This document shows positions 6,552 to 13,757 of a stretch of 20,785 bases of DNA, in pieces; positions within the stretch are counted from its first letter, which is position 1; each line of letters opens with the position of its first letter. Both the position numbers and the translations under genes were made by a program. This DNA comes from Natrialbaceae archaeon (GTDB taxonomy: Archaea; Halobacteriota; Halobacteria; Halobacteriales; Natrialbaceae): the NCBI GenBank assembly GCA_003552325.1, contig PUKM01000250.1:1-20785 (forward strand), given 5' to 3'. Under the pieces are notes generated by a model. That model saw nothing but the letters and a program-made list of their open reading frames with translations. It was not told where the DNA came from and did not search any database.

Positions 6552-6992
6552 ATGAATTATAGAAGAGGTGTTTTGTTGGCTCTGGTAGGGGCAGTACCCC
6601 TTACCTCAGGGTGTGTGGAGCTATTCAAGTCTGAAGAACCAGCAATGCTCGTCGTTATCAACCGAACCGAGCATCCAATCGACATCGAAATTTCAGCAGT
6701 CGGCCCAAACGCGGAGCAACTATTTTCGTTTGATGACGAACTCGAGTATGCAGCAAACTCGCCAGAGATAGTTGAAAACATTTTCACGGGACGAAACGGC
6801 GACGAAATTTCAATCGGGGTCTCTCTGCCGGAAAACGGGGAAGAATTCGAGGCGACGTTTACCATGGAGTGTGTTGGTGCAACCAATCAAGATGGGAGCG
6901 AACAAAAGGATGCGTTTTATATCGAAATCATCGATGGCCACGATGCGTTCATTGGTAGTGACGACGTGGAATTTAAACAGAATCACTGTTGA
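6552..6992 (+). CDS. Small Tat lipoprotein, third of three in tandem
   Basis: A 146-residue predicted exported lipoprotein of unknown function. It starts MNYRRGVLLALVG with twin arginines at 4-5 and ends its signal in LTSGC (Cys21). The body opens MLVVINRTEHPIDIEISAVG, the same position and strand pattern as in lipoproteins 1 and 2. Cys107 and the terminal Cys146 mirror Cys113 and Cys137 of lipoprotein 2, so these two are probably closest paralogues with a shared disulfide. The frame is open from a TTG at 6516, but that would bury the signal peptide. It is clearly AT-richer than the flanking operons. Confidence 0.77.
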   Translation: MNYRRGVLLALVGAVPLTSGCVELFKSEEPAMLVVINRTEHPIDIEISAVGPNAEQLFSFDDELEYAANSPEIVENIFTGRNGDEISIGVSLPENGEEFEATFTMECVGATNQDGSEQKDAFYIEIIDGHDAFIGSDDVEFKQNHC

Positions 6993-7072
6993 CCCGGAAG
7001 CTACCAGGAGGGGTACTCAACCACTTATCTGTTCACCACTGAGTTATCTCGACCGTCGCAAAACAGGCAAAC

Positions 7073-7104
7073 TCTTGCACAATACTCTCGCTCTGTATTC
7101 AGCA
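7073..7104 (+). repeat. Diverged repeat, copy 3
   Basis: TCTTGC, 15 nt, then TGTATTCAGCA, as in copy 2; by eye about 24 of 32 positions agree. It lies 80 bp after lipoprotein 3, just as copy 2 lies about 90 bp after lipoprotein 2, which suggests the gene and its downstream flank were duplicated together. Confidence 0.5.
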
Positions 7105-7202
7105 CCGTCGCATGATCCTATTACTTATTAATTATTTCAGCAGACTGCAACTGGAATAAACTGATCGCCCTTAGATACCCAGTAGGCATACACTCGAGCA
7201 AC

Positions 7203-8969
7203 CTATGGATACGGATGGAATTTCCGCTCGAGCACCGGCTCGAACCCAAGATCGGCTGGCACTGATTCGGCGCGGTCGCCGAAATATGGTTCGTCCGTAA
7301 AGAGCGGTTGTGCGCCGGGAACGACTACCCTGACGGCCTCGAATCCGAGTTGATGGACGTCGGGGGTCGTCAGTCTCGTGGCGACCGGTGAGAGTTCCGC
7401 TGCAGTCGTCCGTTCTATGAGCTCCTCGAGCGCCTCGGCTCCGGTTGGAACGGGGTCCGGGCCGACCGTCGCGGCGGTGATCTCCTGTGTTGCATCGACG
7501 AATTCCTGGGCCTGTTCGGGGAAGCCACCATACTCACCGATCGCGCCACCGGCTGCGCTCGCCTCGTCTTCGCCCATGCCTCGCAACTCCATCCAGTTTT
7601 GTAGCGCTTCCTCGAGTGCGCCAACGGCGGCTGCGTTGGCGTCGAGTCCACAGGCCGATCCCATCGCGAAGTGGGGCCACGGCTCGTCTTCGGGAGTGGG
7701 GTCGTCGAGCGGCCGGTGGACGGCGACACCGAGGACGGGGATATCGACGTCCTGTGTGAGCAACAGCGCGGTCGTCTCGAGCCCTTCACTCTTCGCCCGA
7801 CGGGCCAGGGTCCGATAGTGATCGTGAGTGATGGTGAGCTCGAGTGGCTCGAACGTCGAGTACCACGAGAGCATCGTAGCGTCGCGCTCGATGACCTCCG
7901 TCAGTCCACTGATGAGCGCATCGACTGTCGAGGAGCCGAGGCCAAGCCCGGTCGTGATCGACGGCAGCGGTTGGGTGTCGCCGTACGTTTTCGAGGGTTG
8001 GGGGAACTGCACGAGGTCGGCGTGGATGTGGACACTCGATTCCGACTCGAGCGCGAGACCAGGGGCCCACCGCGCCTCGGATTCCGGGTCGAACGCGGGT
8101 GCGTCGGCTGGTCTGACCACGTCGGCGGGCGTGACAGTTGAGTCGAGATCGGTCGCTGCCGCCGTCTCGAACGTGGCAGCTCGGTAGACGCCAGCACAGT
8201 ATCGCTCGAGGGCCTCCCCGACGGCTTTCATCAGCGCTTCGTTCCAGTCGACGGCGACGCCGGCTGCCTGCTGGGGTGCCGTTGCGTCACTGTAGGCCGT
8301 CGTCTCAGCAACGGTTGCGAGGTAGTAAGGTGCCGGAAACGATTCGAATTCGCCGATCGATTCGACGATCCCGACTCGGTTGTCGATTGCGATCTCGACA
8401 CGGTCAACTGCCTCCTCGAGCGCTAGACTGTCATCGGCCGTCAGGTCGATGTCGTCGGCTGCCGGCGCGTCGATATCGGCACAGCCGGGCACGGGGAGCA
8501 ACTGCCGGCGAGCGTGGGGCACTTCTCGGATCTGCCCGAGGATCGACGGGCTTTCGCCGCTGAAGAGACGGATACACTCTCGACCCGCAATCGCTCCGGC
8601 GAGTCTGGCTTCGGCGCGACCGGCCGATGGCGCACTGTCGCCGCCGTCGTACAGCGAGTCGACTCTGGCCTCGAGGCAATCGAACCAGCCCGTATCGGCC
8701 GAAAAACCGGTGACTGCGGCGTCGACTTCCTCGATTGCCTGGCCCCCAACACCGCCGACCTCGACGGCTATCCAGGGTGTCCCGCCCGCTCGAGCGGCGT
8801 CGTTCGCCGCCTCGAACGTGTTTGCACCGACGACGTGACCGACGACACCGAGGGTAGCGTCTTCGAGGTCATCAGGGGTGGCGTCGACGGCGGTCACGCT
8901 ATCGACGTCATCGAAGGCGGCGACGATGGCCGCTCGGATCGGGTCCTCAGCTACGACGTGTACGTCCAT
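7203..8969 (-). CDS. YcaO-family protein with fused cyclodehydratase-like N-terminal domain
   Basis: A 588-residue protein. YcaO enzymes use ATP to activate amide bonds, for example in azoline formation or thioamidation. The YcaO domain (about 190-588) shows the ATP/Mg motifs: NEALMKAVGEALERY (243-257), GLTEVIERD (355-363) and GALEEALQNW (450-459). The C-terminus is HPYP, recalling the proline-rich ends of azoline-forming YcaOs. Residues 1-165 resemble the partner cyclodehydratase domain of azole-forming systems, with DCLEAR (Cys98) and LPVPGC (Cys163), each keeping one cysteine of an expected CxxC. The ATG at 8969 starts a natural MDVHVVAED; the frame is open to 9020, but that extension reaches into the promoter. 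No precursor peptide, TfuA or oxidase is nearby, so the substrate is unknown. Confidence 0.92.
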   Translation of the reverse strand: MDVHVVAEDPIRAAIVAAFDDVDSVTAVDATPDDLEDATLGVVGHVVGANTFEAANDAARAGGTPWIAVEVGGVGGQAIEEVDAAVTGFSADTGWFDCLEARVDSLYDGGDSAPSAGRAEARLAGAIAGRECIRLFSGESPSILGQIREVPHARRQLLPVPGCADIDAPAADDIDLTADDSLALEEAVDRVEIAIDNRVGIVESIGEFESFPAPYYLATVAETTAYSDATAPQQAAGVAVDWNEALMKAVGEALERYCAGVYRAATFETAAATDLDSTVTPADVVRPADAPAFDPESEARWAPGLALESESSVHIHADLVQFPQPSKTYGDTQPLPSITTGLGLGSSTVDALISGLTEVIERDATMLSWYSTFEPLELTITHDHYRTLARRAKSEGLETTALLLTQDVDIPVLGVAVHRPLDDPTPEDEPWPHFAMGSACGLDANAAAVGALEEALQNWMELRGMGEDEASAAGGAIGEYGGFPEQAQEFVDATQEITAATVGPDPVPTGAEALEELIERTTAAELSPVATRLTTPDVHQLGFEAVRVVVPGAQPLFTDEPYFGDRAESVPADLGFEPVLERKFHPYP

Positions 8970-9032
8970 ACGCCCAGCCACACAGGCCGTCCCCAAAAAC
9001 GCCCCGTTCGCCGCTGGCACTGGACGGCACCA

Positions 9033-9040
9033 TTATATAG
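9033..9040. promoter_or_regulatory. TATA box between the YcaO and uridine phosphorylase genes
   Basis: ATTATATA is centred about 29 nt before the ATG at 9066, fitting a leaderless udp transcript. Its complement TATATAAT could also serve the YcaO gene, with a leader of about 40 nt before 8969. Confidence 0.6.
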
Positions 9041-9065
9041 CCGCCCACGACACATTCAGGTCTCT

Positions 9066-9887
9066 ATGGCCGGCGACAGCGAAGACCCGAACGCCGACGT
9101 ACAGTACCACCTCGAGGTGGGCCCCGCGGACGTAGCCGAGACGGTGTTGCTCCCGGGTAACCCCGAACGGATCGATAAAATCGTCGCCCACTGGGACGAG
9201 TACGAAGAACGGGCGTACCACCGCGAGTATCGGACCGCGACGGGGACATACGAGGAGACGCCGATTTCAGTGACCTCCACGGGCATCGGCGGCCCATCGG
9301 CGGCGATCGCCGTCGAGGAGCTCGCTCGCGTCGGGTGTGACACCTTTATTCGGGTTGGTTCCTGTGGGGCGATTCAGCCGGAGATGGACGTTGGCGACCT
9401 CGTCATCACCACGGGCGGGGTTCGCCAGGAAGGAACGAGCAAGGAGTACGTCCGGGAGGACTACCCGGCGACCGCAGATTACGAAGTCGTGAGCGCACTC
9501 GTGGCGGCCGCCGAACGGCTGGAATATGACTACCACACCGGTGTCACGATGAGTGCGGATTCGTTCTACAGCGGCCAGGGACGTCCCGGATTCGAGGGCT
9601 TCGAGGCTGCTGGGTTCGATACCCTCGTGGACGAACTGCGAGAGGCAAACGTGGCGAACATCGAAATGGAAGCGAGTGCCCTCCTCACCATCGCGTCGGT
9701 CTACGGCCTTCGAGCCGGAGCCGTCTGTTCTGTCTACGCAAACCGCCTCACCGGCGAGTTCCGTACCGAGGGTGAATCACGGGCCGCGAAAACGGCCTCC
9801 CTCGCGACACACCTCCTCGCGAAAATGGACCAGGTCAAAGCCGACGCCGGCGTCGATCACTGGCACGCAGGACTCAGCCTCGAGTAG
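9066..9887 (+). CDS. udp: Uridine phosphorylase / nucleoside phosphorylase
   Basis: A 273-residue cytoplasmic enzyme of the PNP/UDP family, which splits nucleosides with phosphate to free base and (deoxy)ribose 1-phosphate. Motifs: GNPERIDKI (31-39) for phosphate, STGIGGPSAAIAVEEL (71-86), RVGSCGAIQ (96-104) and NIEMEASALLTIA (198-210), whose Met-Glu contacts ribose in this family. The frame is open upstream to 8514, but that stretch is antisense to the YcaO gene; the ATG at 9066 fits family length and the TATA spacing. Uridine phosphorylase is the best label, but purine substrates cannot be excluded. In haloarchaea this reaction can feed nucleoside ribose into a pentose-bisphosphate route. 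Convergent with the UDG-like gene, 4 bp apart. Confidence 0.92.
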   Translation: MAGDSEDPNADVQYHLEVGPADVAETVLLPGNPERIDKIVAHWDEYEERAYHREYRTATGTYEETPISVTSTGIGGPSAAIAVEELARVGCDTFIRVGSCGAIQPEMDVGDLVITTGGVRQEGTSKEYVREDYPATADYEVVSALVAAAERLEYDYHTGVTMSADSFYSGQGRPGFEGFEAAGFDTLVDELREANVANIEMEASALLTIASVYGLRAGAVCSVYANRLTGEFRTEGESRAAKTASLATHLLAKMDQVKADAGVDHWHAGLSLE

Positions 9888-9891
9888 GTGT

Positions 9892-10542
9892 TTATCGCTC
9901 CTGTCGACCCTTAGTCTGGCGATAATCCGATGCCATCAGCTGGACGAAGTGCTCGAGCCACGCCTGACGCTGCGCTTCGGTCTGTGCCGTTGGCTCGAGC
10001 ATCGGGACCAGTTCGAACCCGCGGCCTCTGATCGTCGTCGCGTGGTCACGCTCGATAGCCAACTCGTCGGCCGGTGTTGTGGTGTACTCGACGCCAATTT
10101 CGTGTAAGGCTCGGTCGCCGACGGGGACGATGATCTCTGGGTTGATCATCCGGATTTCGGCGTTGAGATACGGCTCGCACGTGTCGATTTCGTCGTCGGT
10201 CGGTGGCCGTTCCGGGTCTCGACATCTGGTTAGGTTCGTCAGGTACACGTTCGAGACCGTTGGCGCTGCGGGATCGCTCGTGCTTGCACACAGGCCGAGT
10301 CGCTGGAGGATCCGGAAGAGTCCATCGTCGGCGAACCCCTCGTCACCGTCCGTCGAACGCAGAAACGGAATCCCGACCGCATCCGCTCGAGTACTGGGGC
10401 GTTCCCCGACGAAGAGGAAGTCGGCTCCAACGTCCCCGTATCCGTGAACGACCTGTGTCCGGGGCTCACAGAGGTTTGGACAGTTCGTACACTGCTCGTC
10501 CATTCCGAACGGGTTCGCCGTCGACTGTTGGTTCGCGTCCAC
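9892..10542 (-). CDS. Uracil-DNA glycosylase superfamily protein, atypical family-4-like
   Basis: A 216-residue protein with the layout of Fe-S (family 4 type) uracil-DNA glycosylases, which remove uracil from DNA. Four cysteines suit a cluster: C18 and C21 in QCTNCPNLC, and C107 and C122 in TRCRDPERPPTDDEIDTC. The motif-A region reads VGERPSTRADAVGIPF (45-60), where typical members have GEAPG followed by an acidic pair. NLTRCR and ARDP-like spacing are conserved. The usual C-terminal HP motif is absent: the matching place reads VPMLEPTAQ (about 183-191). Activity may therefore differ. The start is a GTG at 10542 with a weak TTTTGTAC box about 26 nt upstream; an ATG at 10503 is the alternative. 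Confidence 0.8.
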   Translation of the reverse strand: MDANQQSTANPFGMDEQCTNCPNLCEPRTQVVHGYGDVGADFLFVGERPSTRADAVGIPFLRSTDGDEGFADDGLFRILQRLGLCASTSDPAAPTVSNVYLTNLTRCRDPERPPTDDEIDTCEPYLNAEIRMINPEIIVPVGDRALHEIGVEYTTTPADELAIERDHATTIRGRGFELVPMLEPTAQTEAQRQAWLEHFVQLMASDYRQTKGRQER

Positions 10543-10611
10543 GGTCGAACTGGGGACAGCGAGTACAAAAGCTGTGTGTCTCGGGTCATTTTTGGCGGGC
10601 AGACCACCGGC

Positions 10612-11862
10612 TCAGGTACTCGAGAGGGCGCCGTTCTGTGCCGGCGTCACCCGTCGCTCGAGTGCGAACACCCCGAGGCCGAGCAGACAGCACCCACCGA
10701 TCAACAGCGGCCAGAGCAGGTGATCGATGCCGTAATCGAAAAAGAGGCCGCCGAGGACGGGCCCAATACCGAAGCCGAGCCGTTTGGCAACCTCGAGCAC
10801 CGAGAGCTGTGAGCCCCTGGAACGGACCGGCCCGACGTCACTTGCCAGGGCCGTAATCAGTGGTGCGTGGAGGATTTCGCCGAACGTTCGCAGCACGAGG
10901 AACGCCCCGATGAGCCCCACGCCGATCGCCCACGGCGCACCGTAAGAGGCGAACACAGCGACGAAACTCAGCGTCCAGAAGATCGCTGAAAGTACCAGCC
11001 CTCGCGTCCGTCGCCACCGGGCAATCCGTGCGACGACGGGGAGCTGAAAGACGACGATGACGAGCGGATTCAACACGAACAGGGTCCCGAGTTGTTCACT
11101 CGTCAGGTCGAACGTCGTTTCGGCGTGGACGGGAATCGTCGAGTTCATCTGGGCGTACATGATGGCGAATCCGACGTTCAGCAGGGCCAAGGCGAGTATC
11201 GTCGGATGAGTTACCGCCCGGGCCCACGTGTGAATCGTTTCTCGAGGCGACTCGAGTCTTGTACCTTCGTCCGCGAGGTCGGCGGCTGCCGGAGACGGAG
11301 ACAACGCGACGAAGAGCACGACCGCGACGACGGCACTCGTGAGGCCATTGGCGACGAACACCCCTGTCTGGGTGATCCCGTAGATGACGCCGCCGAGCAC
11401 GAATCCGATACCGAAGCCGGCGTTACTCGCCACTTTGAGCACCGCGTACGCCCGTTCTCGAGCATCGTCCGTGGTCAGGTCGGCGATCATCGCCTGGCTG
11501 GCTGGGGTGAACAATCCCATCACGAGACCGGCGACCGCAGCGACGAGGGTGAACTCGAGAGCGGTCGTGACCAGCGCGTACCCCGCGAGTGCAGGGGCCC
11601 CGAGAGCCATGCTCGTCACCATCACCGGCCGCCGGCCATACCGATCCGCGAGGAGCCCACCCACGAGTGTCCCCACGGCGAGGCCGACGCTGTTGGCGAA
11701 GAGACCGACGCCGACCAAGGTGAACGGAATCCCAACCTCGAGGTAGAAGTACAGCGTCGCGAAGGGATAGACGAGGCCGGAGCCGAGCACGTTGATGAAT
11801 CGGGCGGTGGCGACGATCCACACGTCGCGGCTAAGTCCACGCAGACTGGCGAACCGAGTCAC
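10612..11862 (-). CDS. MFS transporter, drug/proton-antiporter type
   Basis: A 416-residue polytopic membrane protein with about 12 hydrophobic segments, the size and layout of the major facilitator superfamily. The cytoplasmic motif A is clear: GGLLADRYGRRP at 68-79, between helices 2 and 3. A soluble loop near 210-225 separates the two six-helix halves, and a basic RIARWRRTRG stretch marks the equivalent loop of the second half. Such DHA1-like proteins export drugs or metabolites by proton exchange; the substrate is unknown. The start is a GTG at 11862 with a CTATACG box about 26 nt upstream (11884-11890). The gene stands alone between the UDG-like and Mrp genes. Confidence 0.9.
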   Translation of the reverse strand: MTRFASLRGLSRDVWIVATARFINVLGSGLVYPFATLYFYLEVGIPFTLVGVGLFANSVGLAVGTLVGGLLADRYGRRPVMVTSMALGAPALAGYALVTTALEFTLVAAVAGLVMGLFTPASQAMIADLTTDDARERAYAVLKVASNAGFGIGFVLGGVIYGITQTGVFVANGLTSAVVAVVLFVALSPSPAAADLADEGTRLESPRETIHTWARAVTHPTILALALLNVGFAIMYAQMNSTIPVHAETTFDLTSEQLGTLFVLNPLVIVVFQLPVVARIARWRRTRGLVLSAIFWTLSFVAVFASYGAPWAIGVGLIGAFLVLRTFGEILHAPLITALASDVGPVRSRGSQLSVLEVAKRLGFGIGPVLGGLFFDYGIDHLLWPLLIGGCCLLGLGVFALERRVTPAQNGALSST

Positions 11863-11883
11863 GTCAGGTGATCAGTGACAGCT

Positions 11884-11890
11884 CGTATAG
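11884..11890 (-). promoter_or_regulatory. TATA box for the MFS gene
   Basis: CTATACG on the minus strand, centred about 25 nt upstream of the GTG at 11862, supports a leaderless start there. Confidence 0.45.
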
Positions 11891-11931
11891 TGGTGTGGGA
11901 TCCGGCGAGGTGGACGGTCGCGAGCCGACGG

Positions 11932-12159
11932 TTACCGTCCTAACCCGCCGCGTTCGGTGACCTCGAGGATGAATTTGACGTTCCGAACGATCTCCTCCGG
12001 GGAGGTGTCTGTGGCGTCGTCGTACAGGTCGCTCGTCCGGTAGAGGATGTTCGAGAGCTGTTTGCTTTCGCTCGTCTCGCCGCGAACGTCGTCTGCAACC
12101 TCCCTGAGGAGGGCAACACGTTCTGGGTCGGGCTCGAATTCGTGTTCGGGGTCGCTCAT
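11932..12159 (-). CDS. Small acidic protein encoded directly after Mrp
   Basis: A 75-residue protein of unknown function, rich in Asp and Glu, predicted helical and soluble. It has no cysteine or histidine-based metal motif and no signal. Recognisable segments are DPERVALLREVADDVRGE (about 11-28) and SPEEIVRNVKFILEVTERGG (about 53-72), which could form two amphipathic helices around a short linker. Its ATG is 2 bp after the mrp stop, so the two are almost certainly cotranscribed and perhaps translationally coupled. A role with the Fe-S carrier is possible from position only. It could also be a short regulator of no direct link. Confidence 0.72.
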   Translation of the reverse strand: MSDPEHEFEPDPERVALLREVADDVRGETSESKQLSNILYRTSDLYDDATDTSPEEIVRNVKFILEVTERGGLGR

Positions 12160-12161
12160 CG

Positions 12162-13244
12162 CTACTCCGCCTGTGTGTCTTCGGGCGGCGTTCGACTCGA
12201 GGCTGACGTGGAGACGCTCCGCCGGTGCACGATGCCGATGTTGTCGGCGACAGTCGCTGTCAGGTCCCGGAAGGCATCTCCGGTGGTCCCGTCGTCCTCG
12301 AGGACAGTCGGTTCACCCTCGTCGCCGCCGGCCCGAACGGTGGGGTCGAGCGGGATCGAGCCGAGAAACGGCAGATCGTGGCTTTCGGCGAACGCCGAAC
12401 CGCCGCCAGCGCCGAAGATGTCGTGATCGCCGCCGCAGTCAGGACAGACGAACGTCGCCATATTTTCGGCGATACCGAGCACGACGGTGTCGTGACGGGC
12501 GAACATTTGTAGTCCCTTGCGGGCGTCGTCGAGGGCGACGTTCTGTGGCGTCGTGACGATGACGGCCCCCGTGACAGGAATCGTCTGGAGCATCGTCAGT
12601 TGAGTGTCGCCAGTCCCCGGCGGAAGATCGATCACGAGGTAGTCGAGGTGGCCCCACTCGACGTCCTCTGTCAACTGGGTAATGACCTTGTGAACCATCG
12701 GTCCCCGCCAGATGACCGGGTCGTCCTCGCCGAGCAAAAAGGCCATGCTCATGAGCTTGACGCCGTACTTCTCGGGCGGGACGAGGGTTTCGTCTTCGGT
12801 CGCCAGCGGGGGCTCGTCAGCATCGAACATCCGCGGCACGTTCGGACCGTACACGTCTGCATCGAGCAAGCCGACACTGGCACCGAGTTGTGAGAGCCCA
12901 GCTGCGAGGTTGACCGAGACCGTCGACTTCCCGACGCCGCCTTTGCCCGAGGCGACGGCGATGACGTTTTTCACGTTGGGCAAGACCGTCTCCGGTCCGG
13001 CATCGTCACGTCCCGGAATACTCGCTGAGAGATCGATCTCGAGTCCGGTATCCGACAGGGCGTCCCGAACGTCGCCGGCCATCGCGGTTTCAGTCGGTGA
13101 ATACGGGGCGCCAAGGGCGAGGTCGATGGCGATCACCTCGTCGTCCACCGTCACCTCGTTGACCAGGCCAAGAGAGACGATGTCGTCGCCAAGGGTGGGG
13201 TCCTCGACCGTCTCGAGACGCTCGAGCACGCTTGCTTTGTCCAT
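12162..13244 (-). CDS. Mrp/ApbC/NBP35-type iron-sulfur carrier ATPase
   Basis: A 360-residue cytoplasmic P-loop protein. Residues 1-80 form a MIP18/DUF59 domain (VEDPTLGDDIVSLGLVNEV); residues 90-345 form the Mrp ATPase. The deviant Walker A is SGKGGVGKSTVSVNL (99-113), followed by DADVYGPNVPRMF, DYLVIDLPPGTGD and a CPDC pair (Cys267, Cys270) that in this family binds a bridging [4Fe-4S] cluster. It holds and transfers Fe-S clusters to target enzymes. The ATG at 13244 gives the family N-terminus and has a CTTTTC box about 29 nt upstream; the open frame to 13295 is an artefact. It is followed by a 75-residue partner. Confidence 0.95.
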   Translation of the reverse strand: MDKASVLERLETVEDPTLGDDIVSLGLVNEVTVDDEVIAIDLALGAPYSPTETAMAGDVRDALSDTGLEIDLSASIPGRDDAGPETVLPNVKNVIAVASGKGGVGKSTVSVNLAAGLSQLGASVGLLDADVYGPNVPRMFDADEPPLATEDETLVPPEKYGVKLMSMAFLLGEDDPVIWRGPMVHKVITQLTEDVEWGHLDYLVIDLPPGTGDTQLTMLQTIPVTGAVIVTTPQNVALDDARKGLQMFARHDTVVLGIAENMATFVCPDCGGDHDIFGAGGGSAFAESHDLPFLGSIPLDPTVRAGGDEGEPTVLEDDGTTGDAFRDLTATVADNIGIVHRRSVSTSASSRTPPEDTQAE

Positions 13245-13304
13245 ACGCCATGGTGGTTGCCGGTGGTCGAAAAGCGTTGTGCTCGCCGGCGGCAATCACT
13301 GTCT

Positions 13305-13640
13305 TCAGGGTCGGAAGTCGAAGCGAGGGCCACCGTACGTCGGCGGATCTGGCTCGAGTTCGACGCCGTGTTCGAAGCGGACGTAATTGAGATAGAACGG
13401 GCGACCACAGCCCTCGATCGGGTCGCCATCCCAGTCGGTGACCGGCTGGTCTTCCCCGCAGTGAAACGCGATCCCGTCGGCGGCCTCCCGGCGTTCGATA
13501 TCGTCCGCTGGTGTCGCGTAGGTCCAGCCAGGTTGGGCCATCGTCGTCACCGATCGGTCCGCGAGGTCGACGGTTCGCTCGAGGCTGACGACGGCGTCAC
13601 AGTGCGGGCACGTGTAGCGGACGGTGACGGTCCGGTCCAT
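13305..13640 (-). CDS. Small four-cysteine (zinc-ribbon-like) protein
   Basis: A 111-residue soluble protein of unknown function. CPHC at 11-14, HCGE (Cys61) and GCGR (Cys78) supply four cysteines, a likely zinc site. Between them lie a stretch with QPGWTYATPADDIERREAADG and, after them, PFYLNYVRFEHGVELEPDPP. It may be a single zinc-binding fold of beta strands. It is upstream of mrp on the same strand with a 60-bp gap, but a separate TATA-like box (GCTTTTC) before mrp argues for independent starts. It has its own weak box (CGTTTTGA) about 26 nt upstream of the ATG. Confidence 0.72.
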   Translation of the reverse strand: MDRTVTVRYTCPHCDAVVSLERTVDLADRSVTTMAQPGWTYATPADDIERREAADGIAFHCGEDQPVTDWDGDPIEGCGRPFYLNYVRFEHGVELEPDPPTYGGPRFDFRP

Positions 13641-13757
13641 ACGCGTAGAACGGGTGCTCGAGTCAAAACGTGTCCGGTCGAGGAACCCTGTTTGATGGGT
13701 GCGGTGGGCAGTAGCTGAAAGAGTCGCTCAGAACGTGTCTCGAAGCCGATGATCCGG

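Noticed and set aside
8970..9020. Upstream extension of the YcaO frame
   Set aside because: It would begin close to the shared promoter and adds a sequence unlike the protein; the ATG at 8969 is better placed.
8514..9065. N-terminal extension of the uridine phosphorylase frame
   Set aside because: It is antisense to the YcaO gene and lies upstream of the TATA box; the ATG at 9066 gives the normal family length.
13245..13295. Upstream extension of the mrp frame
   Set aside because: It runs through the promoter region; the family N-terminus begins at 13244.
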